A DNA stretch of 64,000 nt from Paraburkholderia franconis (GTDB taxonomy: Bacteria; Pseudomonadota; Gammaproteobacteria; Burkholderiales; Burkholderiaceae), in the NCBI RefSeq assembly GCF_009362735.1, contig NZ_WHNP01000019.1, positions 90,714-154,713 of the forward strand. The letters are read 5' to 3'. Below, in pieces: positions 25,118 to 33,879 of the stretch; the first letter of the stretch is position 1; every line of letters begins with the position of its first letter. A program made the position numbers and the translations under genes. The notes beneath the pieces are model-generated. The model was not told the DNA's origin. It did not search any database and saw only the letters and a list, made by a program, of their open reading frames with translations.

Positions 25118-25375
25118 TCAGTACTTGATATCGCGGGCAACCTGGCGGCCATGCTGCTTGGTCTGTCGCTTGTCCTGCCGGCATTGCGCATTGTTCTTCT
25201 GATCGGCGGCGCGGCATTCCTGCTTCGTATGGCGGGCCCCCTGACGGGTTTCCTGCCGGACGTCCCGGCCCGCACGACGTTGTTGCGCCTGCTCTGTAGC
25301 AGAGGAATGACCAGAAGACATCGCCAGGACTATCGCAGCGATCGCAACGGTGAAACCACGATTCCAGGTGAACAT
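25118..25375 (-). CDS. Small basic exported protein
   Basis: An 85-residue protein. Residues 1-30 are a Sec signal peptide (RGFTVAIAAIVLAMSSGHSSA); the mature part is very basic and polar, with repeated RQ/KQ/DR patterns and two Cys (KQECRA and NAQCRQ). ATG 25375 has GGAGG 7 bases upstream, which is why it is preferred over the frame extending to 25564 and over the overlapping plus-strand frame at 24920-25459. Similar small periplasmic proteins are common in Paraburkholderia; no function is known. Confidence 0.65.
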   Translation of the reverse strand: MFTWNRGFTVAIAAIVLAMSSGHSSATEQAQQRRAGRDVRQETRQGARHTKQECRAADQKNNAQCRQDKRQTKQHGRQVARDIKY

Positions 25376-25729
25376 GATGCGCCCTCCAATGTCCCGATGG
25401 CTTGCAGCGATAGAAGAGTACGGCTGGAGTATGGCTCCGGCAGACGGCGAGTCAAGTAAACCGGCGGCATTGCCGCACTCGCTTGCTGTGCGTGGAAGGA
25501 CGCCAGTGAAGTTACTGGAGCATAGTTTACGCGCGCCAGTTCGCCACAGCGGGCAGGCTGTCATGGAAGTCTGCCGATCCGCTGCGCTGTCCGTGCACGT
25601 TGCTGTCGAGCGTGACGATCGCGACCCTCACCATCGTCACGCAGCGGGGACACGCAACCAGATCGCATACGGCGTCGGGACCGCATACGCCCTCCGCTGA
25701 TCTGACGTTCGTGCAAGCCTGGAGGCAGA
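25376..25729. other. Divergent spacer, nothing supported
   Basis: About 350 bases between the small exported protein gene and the MarC gene. Overlapping short frames are shadows. It presumably holds the promoters of the two divergent genes; no clear box was identified. Confidence 0.4.
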
Positions 25730-26410
25730 ATGCTGAATCAGTTTGCCGAGACCTTTCTTCTCGTCGTCGCGGGTCTCTTTCCCGTCATCAATCCGCCGGC
25801 GGCGGGATTCATCGTCCTTAGCCTGGTCCCGCAAGCGACGCCGGCTGAGCGAGCCTATCTTGCCAAAAGCATCTCGATCAACAGTCTCGTCATCCTGTTT
25901 CTCTCGCTCTCGATTGGCGCGTATGTGCTGTCCTTCTTCGGTATATCGCTGCCGGCGTTGCGGGTGGCCGGTGGGATGGTGATTGCGTTTGCCGGATGGA
26001 ATCTGCTGCACGCGCCTTCGGATGCGGATCGCGAGCCGGAACAGAGGACGGCGTCCGACGCGACTCGCGAGGCCTCGCTGCGCGCGAGGGCCTTTTATCC
26101 GCTGACGCTTCCCATCACTGTCGGCCCAGGATCGATCGCCGTCGCGATTGCACTTGGCACTGGCAGGCCACGCGGAGGCGTCGCGTTGATGCACCTCGCC
26201 GGTGTGCTTGTGGCCCTGGCCGTTCTATGGTGCAGCATCTACGTGTGCATCCGGTTCACAGCGAACATCGAGAAGCTGCTTGGGCCAGTCGGCACTGAAG
26301 TCGCCGAGCGGCTCTTCGCGTTCGTACTCTTTTGCATCGGAATTCAGATCTTGTGGCTGGGCATCGATGACCTGCTCGAATCTGTACCGCTGTGGGTGCG
26401 TCTCAAATGA
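25730..26410 (+). CDS. MarC family integral membrane protein
   Basis: A 226-residue protein with six membrane segments. The N-terminus (LFPVINPPAAGFIVLSL) and PLTLPITVGPGSIAVAIALG match the MarC/UPF0056 family, whose role is unclear; the original link of E. coli MarC to antibiotic resistance was not confirmed. A polar loop of about 25 residues (DREPEQRTASDATREA) lies between helices 3 and 4. GGAGG lies 6 bases before ATG 25730. It is a single gene in its own transcript as far as can be seen. Confidence 0.9.
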   Translation: MLNQFAETFLLVVAGLFPVINPPAAGFIVLSLVPQATPAERAYLAKSISINSLVILFLSLSIGAYVLSFFGISLPALRVAGGMVIAFAGWNLLHAPSDADREPEQRTASDATREASLRARAFYPLTLPITVGPGSIAVAIALGTGRPRGGVALMHLAGVLVALAVLWCSIYVCIRFTANIEKLLGPVGTEVAERLFAFVLFCIGIQILWLGIDDLLESVPLWVRLK

Positions 26411-26633
26411 CATATGGATCGATCGTTATCGTTGAAACTGGGACGCGATATGTCTTCATACGAGGTCAGCCAAAGGTCGATTCGCTCGCTCCGGCAATGG
26501 TGAATAGGGGAACGTGTTTTCTCGATGAAATACTTCTGGTAGTGCGTCGTGCACTACTCTCTGCTATATGCGCTTCACGCGTCGCTGCGATCCCATGCAA
26601 GGCAATGAGCGGCGGTAGAAGGAGGAAATTTTT

Positions 26634-27038
26634 ATGTCGTTACGGAAACTCGAGTTCCCGTTGTTGACGCATTGCGTGCGCGTGATGTTCGCGGCGCTGC
26701 TATTGGCTAGCACGGCGTCTGCAGAGGCGAGCAACCTCAATTTCCTCAAGGACACGCCGATGTCATACATTAAAAAGCGCGACATGGACTCAATCAAAAG
26801 TGCGCTGGTCGAGGTGCTCAACACAAAGAATGACGGCGAGACGACTCGATGGATAAACGAGGGTACGGGAAATAGCGTAAAGATTGATGCGGCAATGACA
26901 CCGGAGAGCACGAGCCACGAAGGCGAAAAAACGTGCCGTCGTGTTTCCGTCGTCCTGTCTGCGAAAGGGCAGTCGATGAATCTCCACCCCAACTTTTGCG
27001 GTACCGGCCGGACTGACTGGACATTGCAACAGCGTTGA
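26634..27038 (+). CDS. RT0821/Lpp0805-type surface protein
   Basis: A 134-residue exported protein: signal peptide through about residue 31, then a small domain with NLNFLKDTPMSYIKKRDMDS, RWINEGTGNSVKIDA and EKTCRRVSVVL, ending WTLQQR. This layout matches the small outer-membrane surface antigen family seen in Rickettsia, Legionella and Burkholderiales. Two Cys (TCRRV and NFCGTG) may pair. AGGAGG precedes ATG 26634. Probably envelope-located; function unknown. Confidence 0.7.
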   Translation: MSLRKLEFPLLTHCVRVMFAALLLASTASAEASNLNFLKDTPMSYIKKRDMDSIKSALVEVLNTKNDGETTRWINEGTGNSVKIDAAMTPESTSHEGEKTCRRVSVVLSAKGQSMNLHPNFCGTGRTDWTLQQR

Positions 27039-27360
27039 ATTTTCGGGTCCGTTAAATAACATGAGTAAGCGTGAGCACATTTCCGCGCTTGAGTTTGAAC
27101 GGAATCGCGACGGCCGCGTAACGTCGCGAGAAGAAGGCGGCACCGTTCCCGAAGCAACAGGGACGAAACTGATTCGTTAAAACGGCGGCTGCGCGGCAAG
27201 TCCTTTGAGCGCATGCCAGTAGACGGCACGTCGGGACGGCTTCGTCCGTTTCGACGAACTTCTGCCAGCGGGTCGCGCACACGATAGCGTCCTGCCCAGG
27301 CAGGCCTTGGGTCGCCAGGGCAGCGACAACTGTTTGCGGCAGCCTGTGAGGAGACACCTG
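27039..27360. other. Leader region of the efflux operon
   Basis: About 320 bases before the AI-2E-type gene. The frame open from 27307 is only an extension of that gene. No repeat or known box is obvious; the operon promoter should lie here. Confidence 0.4.
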
Positions 27361-28464
27361 ATGATGCTCACGCCGATTACCCAACGGACGCTATCGAGAG
27401 ACTTGCTCGATGTCCTGATTCGCGCCGGACTGATCGCTGTTCTGGCCGTCTTCTGTTTCCGGATCTTCGTCCCGTTCCTCAACCTGATGGTTTGGGCACT
27501 GATCCTCGCGATCACACTGTATCCGCTTCAGGTAAAACTTCGCGGTCCGCTTGCCGGCAAGGACGGCCTGATTGCCACGCTGATCATTCTCGTCGCGTTT
27601 GCGGTCATTCTGGTGCCGACCTATCTGCTGGGCGTCGCGGTGGCCAATTCGATCGAGCGCGCGATGGCCGTTGTCAGGGGCGGTAGCTTCCAGATTCCGC
27701 CGCCCGCCGAATCGGTTGCCGCCTGGCCGATAGTGGGCCAGCGGGTGTACGACTTCTGGGCGCAGGCTTCGACAGATATCACCGGTCTTGCACAAAGGTT
27801 CGCACCTCAACTGAAGGAAGCGGGTGTCGCCCTGCTGGGCATGGTCACGGGTCTTGGCGCAGGGCTGCTCGTCTTCTTCTTCGCGCTGATCGTCGCGGGC
27901 ATTTTCATGGCTCACGGCGAGAAGGGCTATGGCAGCGCAGTGCAGATCGCGTCGCGCATCTCGGGACCCGAGAACGGCCGGCAGATCGCCGATCTCTGCA
28001 CAGCCACCATCCGGGCCGTGGCGCAGGGCGTGGTCGGGATCGCGTTCATCCAGATGCTGCTGATCGGCATCGCGTTCATCGTGATGGGCATCCCGGGCGC
28101 GGGTCTGCTCGCGCTCGCTGTGCTGCTGATCGGCATCATGCAGTTACCCGCCACATTGATCACGATTCCCGTCATCGTCTTCGTGATCGTTACGGAAGGT
28201 GTGAGCACGGCGACGATCATCTTCTCCGTCTACGTTTTCGTCGCGGGTCTCGCCGACAACGTGCTCAAGCCATTGCTGCTCGGGCGTGGTGTCGCGGTGC
28301 CGATGCCCGTTGTGCTGATCGGCGCGCTCGGCGGCATGGTGACGGGCGGGGTGATTGGGCTGTTCATCGGTCCCGTGATGCTCGCAGTGGCCTATCAGTT
28401 GTTCTGGCGTTGGGTGAAAGAACAGCCGGAACGCGAGCAGTGGCATAAACAGAAGCAGCCGTGA
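27361..28464 (+). CDS. AI-2E family transporter (UPF0118)
   Basis: A 367-residue protein with about eight membrane segments. GIPGAGLLALAVLLIGIMQLP and LADNVLKPLLLGRGV followed by PVVLIGALGGMVTGGVIGLFIGP are family signatures. Members include the AI-2 exporter TqsA and Na+/H+ antiporters; this one is closer to the YdiK type. AGGAG lies 7 bases before ATG 27361. It heads a run of plus-strand genes for a drug or solute efflux system, with only 22 bp to the NodT gene. Confidence 0.88.
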   Translation: MMLTPITQRTLSRDLLDVLIRAGLIAVLAVFCFRIFVPFLNLMVWALILAITLYPLQVKLRGPLAGKDGLIATLIILVAFAVILVPTYLLGVAVANSIERAMAVVRGGSFQIPPPAESVAAWPIVGQRVYDFWAQASTDITGLAQRFAPQLKEAGVALLGMVTGLGAGLLVFFFALIVAGIFMAHGEKGYGSAVQIASRISGPENGRQIADLCTATIRAVAQGVVGIAFIQMLLIGIAFIVMGIPGAGLLALAVLLIGIMQLPATLITIPVIVFVIVTEGVSTATIIFSVYVFVAGLADNVLKPLLLGRGVAVPMPVVLIGALGGMVTGGVIGLFIGPVMLAVAYQLFWRWVKEQPEREQWHKQKQP

Positions 28465-28486
28465 AGGACGCTGTGGAGACGGCGCC

Positions 28487-30058
28487 ATGTTGCCTTCGAT
28501 TCGCCGATACGGGACGCTACTGCTGCTTCGGCCAGGCGGCGTCATCGTGTGCCTCGCGGGCGTTCTGACGGGTTGCATGCGCGTGGGACCCGACTTTCAT
28601 CCGCAACATGAGGCATGGAGCGAACACTGGAGCAGCGCGTCGATAGAACAGGTCACGCAGCAGGCGGCGCAGCCCGACGTGCGGCAGTGGTGGCAGGTAT
28701 TCGGTGACGCGAACCTCGAGCATCTGATCGCCGAAGCCGATGCCGGCAATGGCGATCTGAAGATCGCAGGCCTGCGCGTACTGGAAGCACGCGCCCAGCT
28801 CGGCATCGCGCTCGCGGGGCGCTATCCTCAGGTGCAACAGGCGAGTGCCGATGTTCTTGCCTCGGCGCGCAAGCGCTCGGATGGATTCAATACGCGCTCG
28901 GGCGTCTATTTGCAGTACGGCGCGGGCTTCACCCTCGGATGGGAGCTCGATTTCTGGGGGCGCTTCGCCCGCGCCATCGAGTCGGCCGACGCCGCGTTCT
29001 TCGCCGCGCAGGCCAACCGCGATGCGGCGCTGGTGCTATTGCACGCGCAGGTCGCCGATACTTATTTCGTGCTGCGCACGGCCGAGGCGCGTCTGCGTAT
29101 TGCGCGCGAAAACGCCCAGTTGCAAAAGCGCAGCTACGACATCACACAGAAGCTCTTCAAGGCCGGCGAGACGGATGAACTGGATCTCCAGCAGGCGAGG
29201 ACGCAGTATCTGGGCACGCTGAGCAGCATCCCCGATCTCGAAAGCCAGATCGTGCTCGCGCGTCACGCGCTGTCCGTGCTGATGGGGCGGCCACCGGGCC
29301 CGCTCCCCGAACTGGATGCGCAATCCGGAAAAGAAGGCCTGGTGCCGCTCGTGGATCGTGCCGTTCTGCAGGGCGTTCCCGCCGATCTGCTGTTGCGCCG
29401 TCCGGACGTGCGCGCCGCCGAGTATCAGATGGCAGCGCAGTCGGCGCTTATCGGCGTCGCCAAGGCCGATCTGTATCCGTCCGTTTCGTTGCTGGGCTCG
29501 CTGGTCTGGAGCGCGAGTTCGCTGACCGGTTCGCCGAACACGCTGGCCTTTGCCGCCGGCCCGAGCGTGACATGGAACGTGTTCGATCATGGAAGGATCA
29601 CGAACAACGTGCGCGTGCAGGATGCCCGGTTGCAGCAGTTGACTGTCGCCTACCAGAACACCGTGCGCGAGGCGGCGCGAGAGGCCGACGATGCCGCCAC
29701 CGCGTTGATCGCCGCGTTGCAGCGGGACTCGATCCTGAACGACGCACAAGCGGCCGCGCGGCGTTCGCTCACGCTCGCCAACACGGTCTACCGCGAAGGG
29801 TATTCGGACTTCCAGCGTGTGCTCGATGCGCAGCGCGCGCTCTTCGCACAGCAGGACGCCTACATCGTCAACCGCAGCAACGCGGTGGGCAGTCTGGTCG
29901 CGCTGTACAAGGCACTCGGCGGCGGCTGGACCACGCAACAGCCGCTCGTCGATGCCGCGACGCGCCAGCAGATGCAGCAACGCACCGACTGGGGCGACTT
30001 GCTGAACGAAACGGGCGCACCAGCGGCGACCGCTCCATCCGAAGGTACGTCGCAATGA
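28487..30058 (+). CDS. NodT-type outer-membrane efflux lipoprotein
   Basis: A 523-residue TolC-like outer-membrane factor. The lipobox VLTGC lies in the signal sequence; two OEP domains follow, with QWWQVFGDANLEHLI at the start, LRRPDVRAAEYQMAAQSALIGVA in the middle and YREGYSDFQRVLDAQRALF near the end. It would form the exit duct for the adaptor encoded next. Its stop overlaps the next start as ATGA, showing translational coupling. Confidence 0.92.
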   Translation: MLPSIRRYGTLLLLRPGGVIVCLAGVLTGCMRVGPDFHPQHEAWSEHWSSASIEQVTQQAAQPDVRQWWQVFGDANLEHLIAEADAGNGDLKIAGLRVLEARAQLGIALAGRYPQVQQASADVLASARKRSDGFNTRSGVYLQYGAGFTLGWELDFWGRFARAIESADAAFFAAQANRDAALVLLHAQVADTYFVLRTAEARLRIARENAQLQKRSYDITQKLFKAGETDELDLQQARTQYLGTLSSIPDLESQIVLARHALSVLMGRPPGPLPELDAQSGKEGLVPLVDRAVLQGVPADLLLRRPDVRAAEYQMAAQSALIGVAKADLYPSVSLLGSLVWSASSLTGSPNTLAFAAGPSVTWNVFDHGRITNNVRVQDARLQQLTVAYQNTVREAAREADDAATALIAALQRDSILNDAQAAARRSLTLANTVYREGYSDFQRVLDAQRALFAQQDAYIVNRSNAVGSLVALYKALGGGWTTQQPLVDAATRQQMQQRTDWGDLLNETGAPAATAPSEGTSQ

Positions 30059-31194
30059 GCGAAACGACTGAGACCTCCCGATCGACGACTGCGCCGTCGC
30101 CGGGCCCGCCGCCAGCGCCCCCCGCCGATCCGTCGCGCCGGGCGGTGAAGTGGATCGTCGGGCTGATCGCGGTGAGCCTGATCTGGTATCTGCTTGCCGA
30201 CCGCTTTACGCCCTATACGCAGCAGGCGCGCGTGCAGGCCTTCGTCGTCCCTGTCGCCGCGGAGGTATCGGGACGGGTGACGCGCGTATTCGTGCACGAC
30301 AACCAGGAGGTCAACGCGGGCGACGTGCTCTTCGAAATCGATGGCGAGCAGTACCGCATTGCAGCCGATCGCGCGCGGGCCGACCTCGAAACCACACGAC
30401 GCCAGGTCGGGGCGAGCACGGCCGGCATTGATTCGGCGCTCGCGTCGCTTCGCGCAGCGATCGCGAACGAGGTGAAAGCGCGGCAGGACAGCGAGCGGCT
30501 CGAAAGGCTGTATCGCGAGGACGAGGGTACGGTCTCGCTGCGGCGCCTCGAAGTGGCGCGAGCGACGCATGAGCAGGCACAGAGCCAGGTTGCCGCGGCG
30601 CGCGCCGAAGTCGAGCGCGCACGCGAGCAGCAAGGTGGCGAAGAGGCCGGAAACGCGCAATTGCGCAGCGCTGCCGCCGCGCTCGAGAAAAGCGAACTCG
30701 ATCTGGCCAATACGCGCATCAAGGCGCGCACGGGTGGTGTTATCACCGATCTCAGTACCGAGGTCGGCCAGTTCGCGGCGGCAGGCAAGCCGGTGATGAC
30801 GCTGATCGCGATTCGCGATGTGTGGGTCAGCGCGGAGATGACCGAGAACAACCTGGGTCATCTGAAGCCGGGCACACCCGTCGCGATCGCGCTGGACGCA
30901 CTGCCGGGCGAAGTCTTCGAAGGCCGGGTCCGCAGTATCGGCTATGGCGTGAGCGTGGGTCAGGATACGCCGCCCGGCAGCCTGCCCACCGTGCAGAACA
31001 GCCGTGACTGGTTGCGTCCCGCTCAACGCTTTCCGGTGATCGTCGAGTTCGATCGCGACGAGCGCGCGCGTCTGCATGACATTCGCGTGGGCGGGCAGGC
31101 CGAGGTCATGGCGTTTCCCAGTCAGGGCAATCCGCTCAATCCGCTGGGTCGCGTGTTCCTGCGTGTGATGAGCTGGGTCTCCTACCTCTACTGA
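30055..31194 (+). CDS. HlyD/EmrA-type membrane-fusion adaptor
   Basis: A 379-residue periplasmic adaptor: short Pro-rich cytoplasmic N-terminus, one membrane segment (WIVGLIAVSLIWYLL), biotinyl-lipoyl halves (VPVAAEVSGRVTRVFVHDNQ and ARTGGVITDLSTEVGQF), a coiled-coil hairpin between them and a beta-barrel C-terminal half. It links an inner-membrane partner to the NodT factor. No RND or EmrB-type pump is adjacent; the neighbour is a DUF2955 membrane protein, as in YibH-type loci. Confidence 0.92.
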   Translation: MSETTETSRSTTAPSPGPPPAPPADPSRRAVKWIVGLIAVSLIWYLLADRFTPYTQQARVQAFVVPVAAEVSGRVTRVFVHDNQEVNAGDVLFEIDGEQYRIAADRARADLETTRRQVGASTAGIDSALASLRAAIANEVKARQDSERLERLYREDEGTVSLRRLEVARATHEQAQSQVAAARAEVERAREQQGGEEAGNAQLRSAAAALEKSELDLANTRIKARTGGVITDLSTEVGQFAAAGKPVMTLIAIRDVWVSAEMTENNLGHLKPGTPVAIALDALPGEVFEGRVRSIGYGVSVGQDTPPGSLPTVQNSRDWLRPAQRFPVIVEFDRDERARLHDIRVGGQAEVMAFPSQGNPLNPLGRVFLRVMSWVSYLY

Positions 31195-31202
31195 CGACGG
31201 CT

Positions 31203-32216
31203 ATGGAAAACAGGCTCCTGCTTCCCGGTCGACGCGCGCTCCGCCTGGCTATCGGGACGGCGCTATGTCTCGCGCTCAGTTTCGCGCTGGACCTGTCGAT
31301 TCCCGTCGTCGCGCCCGTGTTTGCCGTCTATCTGCTTGCCACCCGAAACCGGCCACTGTCGTTGAAGGCCAGCGTGGTTCTCGCGCTGGTCGTGGCGCTG
31401 ACCACGGGCAGCGGCCTTCTCCTTGTTCCGTTGCTTCGTCACTATGCGTTCGCTGGCGTGGCGCTCATTGGCCTCATGCTCTTCCTCGCCTTCCGCTACG
31501 GACTGCGCGGCGGCAACAATCTCGTCGCGACGTTTCTGGTGGCCGGACTGACGATGATCTCCGCAGCAGGCACGGCTGACTTCGAACTGGCCATGACGGT
31601 CGTCGGCGCATTGGTGAAGGGGCTCCTGCTTGCCGTGCTGGTGTCCGCACTGACGCACGGGCTCGTTCCCGAACCCGTGAGCGCGCGGCCGCAGCCTGCC
31701 CCGCGAGCCATGCCCGACGATCAGGCCGCGTACATCGCGCTTCGCGCCGCGCTAGTGGTGATGCCGGCGTATCTGCTCGCGATGACCGATCCCGCGGGCT
31801 ATATGCCGATCATCATGAAGTCCGTCAGCCTCGGAAGACAAAGCTGCACAACGACGGCCCGCAGTGCGGCACGCGATCTGATCGGCTCCACGCTGCTCGG
31901 CGGCCTGCTCGCCATCGCATTCTGGTTTTCACTCAGGCTCTTTGTAGATCTATGGATGTTCTTTCTGTGGATGCTGCTTTTCGGACTGCTGGTGGGACGC
32001 AAGCTTCACGGCCTTAGCCAGACGCGCTACTCGCCGGGTTTCTGGCTGAACAGCCTTGTCACGATGATCATTCTGCTGGGGCAGTCGGTGCAGGACAGCG
32101 TCGCGGGCAAGGATGTGTACACCGCATTCGCGGTGCGCATGGGACTCTTTCTGGCGGTAACGGTCTACGCGTGTTTCATGCTTCTGCTTTTCGAGCAACG
32201 CCACCGGGCGGGATGA
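31203..32216 (+). CDS. DUF2955 / FUSC-like inner-membrane protein
   Basis: A 337-residue protein with about ten hydrophobic segments in two similar halves, beginning LRLAIGTALCLALSFAL and ending VTVYACFMLLLFEQRH. This fits the DUF2955 group related to fusaric-acid-resistance (FUSC) proteins, which pair with HlyD-type adaptors such as YibH. It is 8 bp after the adaptor gene and probably supplies the inner-membrane part of the efflux complex. Substrate unknown; an aromatic acid is a guess from the FUSC family. Confidence 0.8.
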   Translation: MENRLLLPGRRALRLAIGTALCLALSFALDLSIPVVAPVFAVYLLATRNRPLSLKASVVLALVVALTTGSGLLLVPLLRHYAFAGVALIGLMLFLAFRYGLRGGNNLVATFLVAGLTMISAAGTADFELAMTVVGALVKGLLLAVLVSALTHGLVPEPVSARPQPAPRAMPDDQAAYIALRAALVVMPAYLLAMTDPAGYMPIIMKSVSLGRQSCTTTARSAARDLIGSTLLGGLLAIAFWFSLRLFVDLWMFFLWMLLFGLLVGRKLHGLSQTRYSPGFWLNSLVTMIILLGQSVQDSVAGKDVYTAFAVRMGLFLAVTVYACFMLLLFEQRHRAG

Positions 32217-32322
32217 AGCGGTGTTCAGTCCAGTCGTTCGCCAGCCAGCCGAACGCGGTCGGGCGGCTTTCTGCAAGATGACTGGCCTGAAGCGGTCTAT
32301 CGTGTTCTGAGAGGAGCGTGCA

Positions 32323-32703
32323 ATGGGAAATGCGACAAGGGATACCATCGTCCGACTGCGGGCTGGTGAGATTCTGCGAGAAATGGGCAGGACCCTCTGG
32401 TATCTCCGCGCGATTCTGGCTGGCCTTCTTGTCCTGTTCGTTCTGCTGACGCTCGGCATGTACCACTGGGGCGGTCCTGTTGAGACGGCGAACCGCACAC
32501 CTTCGCCGATGGATGAAACCGTGTACTTCTGCGCGATTACGGCGCTGACGATCGGATATGGCGATGTGGTGCCCACTTCGACGTTTGGTCGGATCGACGC
32601 CGTATTGCTCGGGTTGATCGGCGTGGTGTTTACGGGGCTGATCGTTGCGGCGGCCGTCCGTGGGGTGCAGGAAGCCGCGCGCCTGTCGGGCGCAGCGGAT
32701 TAG
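32323..32703 (+). CDS. Two-TM potassium channel-like protein
   Basis: A 126-residue protein with two membrane helices around a pore loop carrying the selectivity filter TIGYGD (ITALTIGYGDVVPTSTFG). This is the minimal KcsA-type ion-channel module (Ion_trans_2), with no RCK or cyclic-nucleotide domain. It would form a tetramer in the inner membrane. It lies about 100 bp after the DUF2955 gene and may share the efflux transcript. Confidence 0.88.
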   Translation: MGNATRDTIVRLRAGEILREMGRTLWYLRAILAGLLVLFVLLTLGMYHWGGPVETANRTPSPMDETVYFCAITALTIGYGDVVPTSTFGRIDAVLLGLIGVVFTGLIVAAAVRGVQEAARLSGAAD

Positions 32704-32776
32704 CCGGATAGAAAACCGGAATGGTCGACGGAAGTTGCAGGGAAGCAATCAGACGCAGCAAATCGACGGAGCACAT

Positions 32777-33826
32777 ATGCAGGCGCACACCGATAGATGG
32801 GCGTGCGGTCAACTCGACGGTCCGCGAGCTCGCATGAAAACCGGCGCTGTCCGGTGCAAACGGTCACGTTACGCGCGATGGATGATGGGCGCGTATCTGC
32901 TCATCGCGCTGTTTTCCTCGCAGTCACATGCCCAAGGGACACCGAATCAACTGTCGAGCCGCACTGTGATAGGCGGTAACGTGAAGCAGCACGCCGACGC
33001 CGTGCTTGCCATCATGACGTACACGACCGTTCCCGATGTCACGACCAGTTCGCTGTCGATCAATAGCGGTGCCACGGGCAACCCGGGGTTTGGCCAGACG
33101 CAGCTCGGCGGCGGGTTCACGATCAGCAAGTCGTTTCCGTTGTACATGGAGGGCACGCTCGCCTATAGCCGCTACGACCCGACGTTCATCGCCACGGATG
33201 GCGCCACGCAGCGCGAGGTGCCGACCCGATGGAACACCTTCAGCGGCACGGTGGGCCTCGGTTGGGATTTCCGGATCACCGATGAACTCGTGTTCCGTCC
33301 CATCCTGAACGGTACGATCGGACGCGTGTCGAGCGATCTGAAGGTAGGACAGTCTGTCTTCAACCACGTCACGGACAGCAACCTCCAGTTTCTCGAGAAT
33401 GGATCGCTGGACGCATACGGCTATGGCGGCTCGCTGATGCTCGACTACGAGCACTACCGCGAGAACTACGAAATCGACGCTGAACTGCGAGCCACCGATA
33501 TCTATCTGCGCAGCTTTGGTGGCTCCGACGCCGTTCAGGGTTCAGCGATGGCGCAGCAACTGAGCTTGTGGACGCGCTGGCGCGCGCCGACCGGCTGGCG
33601 TGCGCTGGACCGGCCGGTCCGCTACGTGCTGGAGCTTGCCTACTCGCATTACTTCGGCGACAGCGCCGGCGTGCTGGGCTTCAACGATCTGACGTCGCTG
33701 GGCGTCGGACTGGAACTCGACAGCAGCAAATATCCGATCGTCATCACTCGCACGCGCGCGCTCGTGAGATATGTGTTCGGACACAATGTGCACGGCGTGT
33801 CGTTCGGGCTGGCGGTGAGCTTCTGA
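32777..33826 (+). CDS. Outer-membrane beta-barrel protein
   Basis: A 349-residue protein. The N-terminal 50 residues contain a signal peptide after a long basic stretch (MMGAYLLIALFSSQSHAQ). The mature part has alternating strands and ends in a barrel-type terminal Phe (GVSFGLAVSF), as needed for BAM insertion. Aromatic girdles and turns suggest about 12 to 14 strands; it resembles solitary autotransporter-type barrels without a passenger. GGAG lies 5 bases before ATG 32777. The gene follows the channel gene by 73 bp. Role unknown. Confidence 0.7.
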   Translation: MQAHTDRWACGQLDGPRARMKTGAVRCKRSRYARWMMGAYLLIALFSSQSHAQGTPNQLSSRTVIGGNVKQHADAVLAIMTYTTVPDVTTSSLSINSGATGNPGFGQTQLGGGFTISKSFPLYMEGTLAYSRYDPTFIATDGATQREVPTRWNTFSGTVGLGWDFRITDELVFRPILNGTIGRVSSDLKVGQSVFNHVTDSNLQFLENGSLDAYGYGGSLMLDYEHYRENYEIDAELRATDIYLRSFGGSDAVQGSAMAQQLSLWTRWRAPTGWRALDRPVRYVLELAYSHYFGDSAGVLGFNDLTSLGVGLELDSSKYPIVITRTRALVRYVFGHNVHGVSFGLAVSF

Positions 33827-33879
33827 TTCCTCGAAAACGTCGGCCGTTCGTCACGTGGATGCCGGCGATCGATCAACGT

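Noticed and set aside
24920..25459. 179-residue plus-strand frame
   Set aside because: It overlaps a minus-strand gene with a good ribosome site and signal peptide (25118-25375), and its own start lacks support.
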